Shown: positions 14,128 through 16,452 of the stretch, in pieces
How positions within the stretch are numbered: position 1 is the first letter of the stretch
How the letters are laid out: each line of letters begins with the position of its first letter
Origin: Candidatus Gottesmanbacteria bacterium
GTDB taxonomy: Bacteria > Patescibacteriota > Microgenomatia > UBA10105 > UBA927
Reading direction: 5' to 3'
Assembly: GCA_026396845.1 (NCBI GenBank)
Contig: JAPLWC010000086.1
Span: 1 to 16,452 of the forward strand
DNA length: 16,452 nucleotides
Program-made: the position numbers and the translations under genes
Notes under the pieces: model-generated
Seen by the model: the letters and a program-made list of their open reading frames with translations, nothing else
What the model was told of the DNA's origin: nothing
The model's database searches: none

Positions 14128-15458
14128 CATTCCTCCGTTATCCGCTGAATGTGTGCTCCCAATGCAGCAAGCCGCTCTTCTATTTTCTCATATCCGCGGT
14201 CAACCTGCTCGACACCGTGAACAACGCTTTCACCGGGGGCAGAGAGCGCTGCCAGAACAAGTGTGGCACCGGCCCGAAGGTCATTAATTTCCAAAACTGC
14301 ATTATGCAATGGGGTGGGGCCTTTAATTTTTACCCCTTGATGGTCCCCGTCAACGCGATCAGCCCAATTAAAATTATAAAATGCTTCCGGACTGGCAACC
14401 TTCGGGTCAAAAAATTCAATATGGGCGCCCATCTTCAATAACTGCGACACATAGGAAAACCTGCTTTCAAATACAGTTTCGTGAATGGTCGAAAGACCGT
14501 GGGCTTGCGTCATGAGCACCGCCCATGGAGCCTGCCAGTCGGTCATAAATCCCGGGTGAGGCGAAGTCGCGATATCCGTGGATGTCAGTGGCCCGTCTGC
14601 ATAATACCGGGTTGTGGTTGTATCCATTTCTTCTACCTTCCCGCCTGCTTTCCGGTATGCATCAAGAAATGCTCCCAGATTACGCCGCGAAGAATTTTTA
14701 ACAATGACGTCCCCGTGCGTTATGACCCCCGCAATAGCAAATGTCACTTCTTCATTGCGGTCCGGCATTATTGAATATTCGGTTCCGTGAAGTTTAGTCA
14801 CCCCTTCTATAACAATCGTTCGGGGCGCGGACCGCCGGATTTTTGCGCCCATTTGATTTAAACATGCAATCAAATCGTCTATTTCCACTTCCTCTGCAGC
14901 ATTTTCAAGAACCGTCTGACCGCGGGCAAGTACAGCCGCCAAAAGAAGCGTTTCCGTACCTGTGTGGGTATTTTTGGGAAACCGTATGGTAGCTCCGTGA
15001 AGTTCTTTTGTTTTTGCATAAAAATATCCGTCGTCCGAATGGTATTGGATATCCGCACCCATATCTTTCAGGGCGCTGATGTGCCGGTCTATTGGCCTTG
15101 CGCCTAACCTGCATCCGCCAGGATTCGGCGTTGTTGCTACCCCGTAGCGCGAAAGAAGCGGCCCCAAAACCAAAGATGAAGTCCTTAGTCTGGCTGCTAC
15201 ATCCAAAGGAACCTTCGCATTATGGATGTAATTGTGAGTAACGTGGATTGTATGCCCGTCGCGTCTATAGTTCACGCCGAGTGCCCCCAAAACTTCCAGC
15301 ATAAGGGTCACATCGCGAATAAGCGGTACGTTTCGAATCACTATTTCCTCGTCCGTCAGAAGGGAAGCTACGAGAATTTTGAGCGCAACATTTTTTGCCC
15401 CTTCAACGGCAATTTCTCCTTTGAGCGGCACTCCGCCGGTAATAATAAACTTATCCAT
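14127..15458 (-). CDS. murA: MurA, UDP-GlcNAc enolpyruvyltransferase
   Basis: First committed step of peptidoglycan synthesis: transfer of enolpyruvate from PEP to UDP-GlcNAc in the cytoplasm. 443 residues, slightly longer than the usual about 420. Seen: EGAKNVALKIL with Lys22-Asn23, LRTSSLVLGPLLSRYG, the catalytic loop NPGGCRLGARPIDRHI with Cys116 (the fosfomycin target position), ENAAEEVEI, HPGFMTDWQAP with the catalytic Asp, ETVFESRFSYV and NDLRAGATLVLAAL. The extra length is an insert at about 363-385 (FYNFNWADRVDGDHQG). GGGGG ends ten bases before the ATG, a possible ribosome site. The start overlaps by eight bases the end of the reading frame of the murB C-terminal part. Its TGA overlaps the next gene's start. 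Confidence 0.97.
   Translation of the reverse strand: MDKFIITGGVPLKGEIAVEGAKNVALKILVASLLTDEEIVIRNVPLIRDVTLMLEVLGALGVNYRRDGHTIHVTHNYIHNAKVPLDVAARLRTSSLVLGPLLSRYGVATTPNPGGCRLGARPIDRHISALKDMGADIQYHSDDGYFYAKTKELHGATIRFPKNTHTGTETLLLAAVLARGQTVLENAAEEVEIDDLIACLNQMGAKIRRSAPRTIVIEGVTKLHGTEYSIMPDRNEEVTFAIAGVITHGDVIVKNSSRRNLGAFLDAYRKAGGKVEEMDTTTTRYYADGPLTSTDIATSPHPGFMTDWQAPWAVLMTQAHGLSTIHETVFESRFSYVSQLLKMGAHIEFFDPKVASPEAFYNFNWADRVDGDHQGVKIKGPTPLHNAVLEINDLRAGATLVLAALSAPGESVVHGVEQVDRGYEKIEERLAALGAHIQRITEE
14132..14136 (-). promoter_or_regulatory. Shine-Dalgarno site of the GlmU-like gene
   Basis: GGAGG inside the last codons of murA. Spacing is four bases to ATG 14127 and only one to ATG 14130, which decides the start in favour of 14127. 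This is the only GGAGG placed to serve as a ribosome binding site that I found in the window. Confidence 0.6.
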
Positions 15459-15714
15459 AGTTAAAATTCCCCCACTTTTCTTTCACTTTCATCCTAACCA
15501 GTTCTATTAATTGTACCACGTCCGCGGCTGTTGCCTTTCCGCGGTTTATGATGAAGTTGGCGTGCACGTCAGAAATTTCAGCATCGCCCGCCCGCGTACT
15601 TTTGAGTCCGGCGTGATCAATAAGAAACCCTGCGGACGTCGTATGATTGGGAGTCGGGACTGAAAACGCTTCTGCCCTGGAAATATTTATAAATGCACAC
15701 CCCGCAGACGGGAC
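15451..15714 (-). pseudogene. murB: C-terminal part of murB, in frame after a UGA
   Basis: Directly after the UGA at 15717-15715 the same frame continues open for 87 codons to TAA at 15453-15451. It begins VPSAGCAFIN, which is the MurB motif PSAG(S/C)xFxN, and goes on with SAGFLIDHAGLKSTRAGDAE, then HANFIIN and KATAADVVQLI, all typical of the MurB C-terminal domain. This part holds the proton-donor position (Ser in E. coli, Cys here) and the region of the active-site Glu. Apart from the single UGA there is no lesion, so the break is recent, suppressed, or an error. It overlaps the murA start by eight bases. There is no good start codon at its beginning, so independent translation is unlikely. 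Confidence 0.85.
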
Positions 15715-15730
15715 TCACTGCGGTTGTGTG
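15696..15730 (-). other. Inverted repeat with the murB UGA in its loop
   Basis: On the coding strand CCGCAG (15723-15718) pairs perfectly with CTGCGG (15707-15702); outside it CACAC (15730-15726) pairs with GTGTG (15700-15696), with AA opposite G between them. The 10-base loop is TGAGTCCCGT, so the in-frame UGA is its first three bases. No T-run follows, so it is not an ordinary terminator. It may affect decoding of the UGA, or be chance in GC-rich coding sequence. Confidence 0.5.
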
Positions 15731-16407
15731 TGCCTGAGGTATACAATACTTTCATTTGCAATTCGCCACAACCGCTCTTTTGTATCGGAATGGAGTGCAA
15801 AAACCACGTTAAGAAGAATATCTTTTGTTTTCTGAATACTACTCGTATCGTAGCCGAACTGGAAATAGGATTGAGGAACGGTTATCCGTTTGTCTTCAAC
15901 CGTGAGAATTTCCGCCTGGTACACGGCGTCTCCAACGTATCCCGCCGGGTGCGTCCATTTGGAATTCATAAATATGGCGCCCCCCACCGTACCGGGCAAC
16001 CCCAAATGTATTTCCAATCCCGCAAGCCCTTCCTCGACGGTAAAGCGGACGAACGAGTTAAAAATAACACCGGAATCTGCCTCCACAAACACCAGCCCTC
16101 TTTTGGCTTTGCCGCCGGTTACCGTACCCTTGATACCTTTCATCCGTATGGCGCCCGTGCTGTTTTTTATGACAAACCCTCGGATCCCGCGGTCCCCGAT
16201 GAGTATATTCGTGCCGCCGCCGAGAATAAACAGGGGAATTGAAAGCTTCCGCCCGAGTAGAATTGCCCCAACAAATTCGTCCGTCGTTTTCGCATCAAAA
16301 AAATAGTCCGCCGGCCCTCCGATTTTAAACGTGGCATACCTGCTAAGCGGCTCATGCTCTTTAACCCGATTACCTAATTTTTTTTGCAGTTCTTCAAATA
16401 TATTCAT
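15715..16407 (-). CDS. murB: MurB, UDP-N-acetylenolpyruvoylglucosamine reductase, N-terminal part before in-frame UGA
   Basis: FAD-dependent reductase that makes UDP-MurNAc from the MurA product. 230 residues up to a TGA; with the downstream part in the same frame the protein would be 318 residues, a normal MurB length. Seen: RYATFKIGGPADYFF (24-37), FILGGGTNILIGD (60-72) and LGLPGTVGGAIFMNS (135-149), the FAD-binding motifs, and FQFGYDTSS, where classic MurB has FGYR. The stop falls in the sequence HTQPQ-stop-VPSAGC; families commonly have QPLG or QPLE before PSAG, so a Gly codon GGA changed to TGA is the simplest origin. Ended here, the enzyme would lack its catalytic proton donor. ATG 16407 overlaps the murC TGA (ATGA) and is preferred over ATG 16431, which lies inside murC. 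Confidence 0.92.
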   Translation of the reverse strand: MNIFEELQKKLGNRVKEHEPLSRYATFKIGGPADYFFDAKTTDEFVGAILLGRKLSIPLFILGGGTNILIGDRGIRGFVIKNSTGAIRMKGIKGTVTGGKAKRGLVFVEADSGVIFNSFVRFTVEEGLAGLEIHLGLPGTVGGAIFMNSKWTHPAGYVGDAVYQAEILTVEDKRITVPQSYFQFGYDTSSIQKTKDILLNVVFALHSDTKERLWRIANESIVYLRHTQPQ

Positions 16408-16452
16408 AGTTCTACAAACTGTTTTCCCCATGTATAAATACTTCCAGCGCCC
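16404..16452 (-). CDS. murC: MurC, 3' end only
   Basis: The last 15 codons read GAGSIYTWGKQFVEL, then TGA. GAGSIY corresponds to the (M)GAG(D/S)I motif that closes UDP-MurNAc:L-alanine ligase, and the position before murB agrees. The rest lies beyond the right edge. The TGA overlaps the murB ATG as ATGA. With so few residues the call rests on one short motif plus context. Confidence 0.7.
   Translation of the reverse strand, partial: GAGSIYTWGKQFVEL

Noticed and set aside
15715..15717. UGA in murB as selenocysteine
   Set aside because: The position is not a redox or catalytic Cys in MurB, and the hairpin has the UGA in its loop, unlike a bacterial SECIS.
15696..15730. Transcription terminator inside murB
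   Set aside because: The hairpin is followed by CATTTATAAAT, not a T-run, and it lies within conserved coding sequence.
1..16452. Genetic code 25 (UGA read as glycine)
   Set aside because: murC, murA, the hydrolase, the aminotransferase, the MBL gene, ftsW and murG all end at TGA exactly at family C-termini, usually in ATGA overlaps.

Overview
The window is one long minus-strand block of cell-wall and cell-division genes (a dcw cluster). In transcription order, from the right edge to the left, it reads: 3' end of murC, murB, murA, a GlmU-like sugar-nucleotide enzyme, an alpha/beta hydrolase, a DegT-type aminotransferase, an MBL-fold hydrolase, an unrecognised gene, a FemAB-type aminoacyltransferase, an undecaprenol/diacylglycerol kinase, mraY, murI, murD, ftsW, murG, ftsQ, ftsA and the 5' part of ftsZ. 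No gene is supported on the plus strand. No RNA gene, IS element or CRISPR array was seen. The longest stretch without a gene is about 190 bases, between ftsA and ftsZ.

The organism is most likely a member of the Candidate Phyla Radiation (Patescibacteria), perhaps Microgenomates-like. The reasons are the shortened MurG G-loop (TGGHITPA), the MurG ending GGEQQENA, the MraY loop GTPVGGG, the FemAB motif YNFWGIAPED, the DegT motif SFGRDK, the scarcity of Shine-Dalgarno sites and the dense ATGA overlaps. This placement is by memory of family motifs, not by a search. TGA is an ordinary stop here: it ends murC, murA, the hydrolase, the aminotransferase, the MBL gene, ftsW and murG at the expected family C-termini.

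Region by region: 12.8-16.45 kb makes UDP-GlcNAc (GlmU-like) and starts muramic acid synthesis (MurA, MurB) and peptide addition (MurC). 10.3-12.8 kb holds three accessory enzymes linked by ATGA overlaps or short gaps. 8.46-10.3 kb is AT-richer, broken into single genes, each with a promoter-like element so close to its ATG that the mRNA would be leaderless or nearly so. 2.3-8.45 kb is a compact run for lipid carrier recycling (kinase), lipid I and II (MraY, MurG), D-glutamate supply and addition (MurI, MurD), glycan polymerisation (FtsW) and the divisome (FtsQ, FtsA). ftsZ has its own promoter.

Two genes are broken. murB carries one in-frame UGA just before its conserved PSAGC motif, with the rest of the protein intact and in frame downstream; the UGA sits in the loop of a good inverted repeat. 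The FemAB gene has lost about 60-80 codons near its 5' end, leaving a 23-codon N-terminal remnant in another frame. Each could be a true mutation, a recoding or deletion event, or an assembly error. The other noteworthy signals are a 14-bp direct repeat pair bracketing the ftsZ promoter and the run of leaderless-type promoters.
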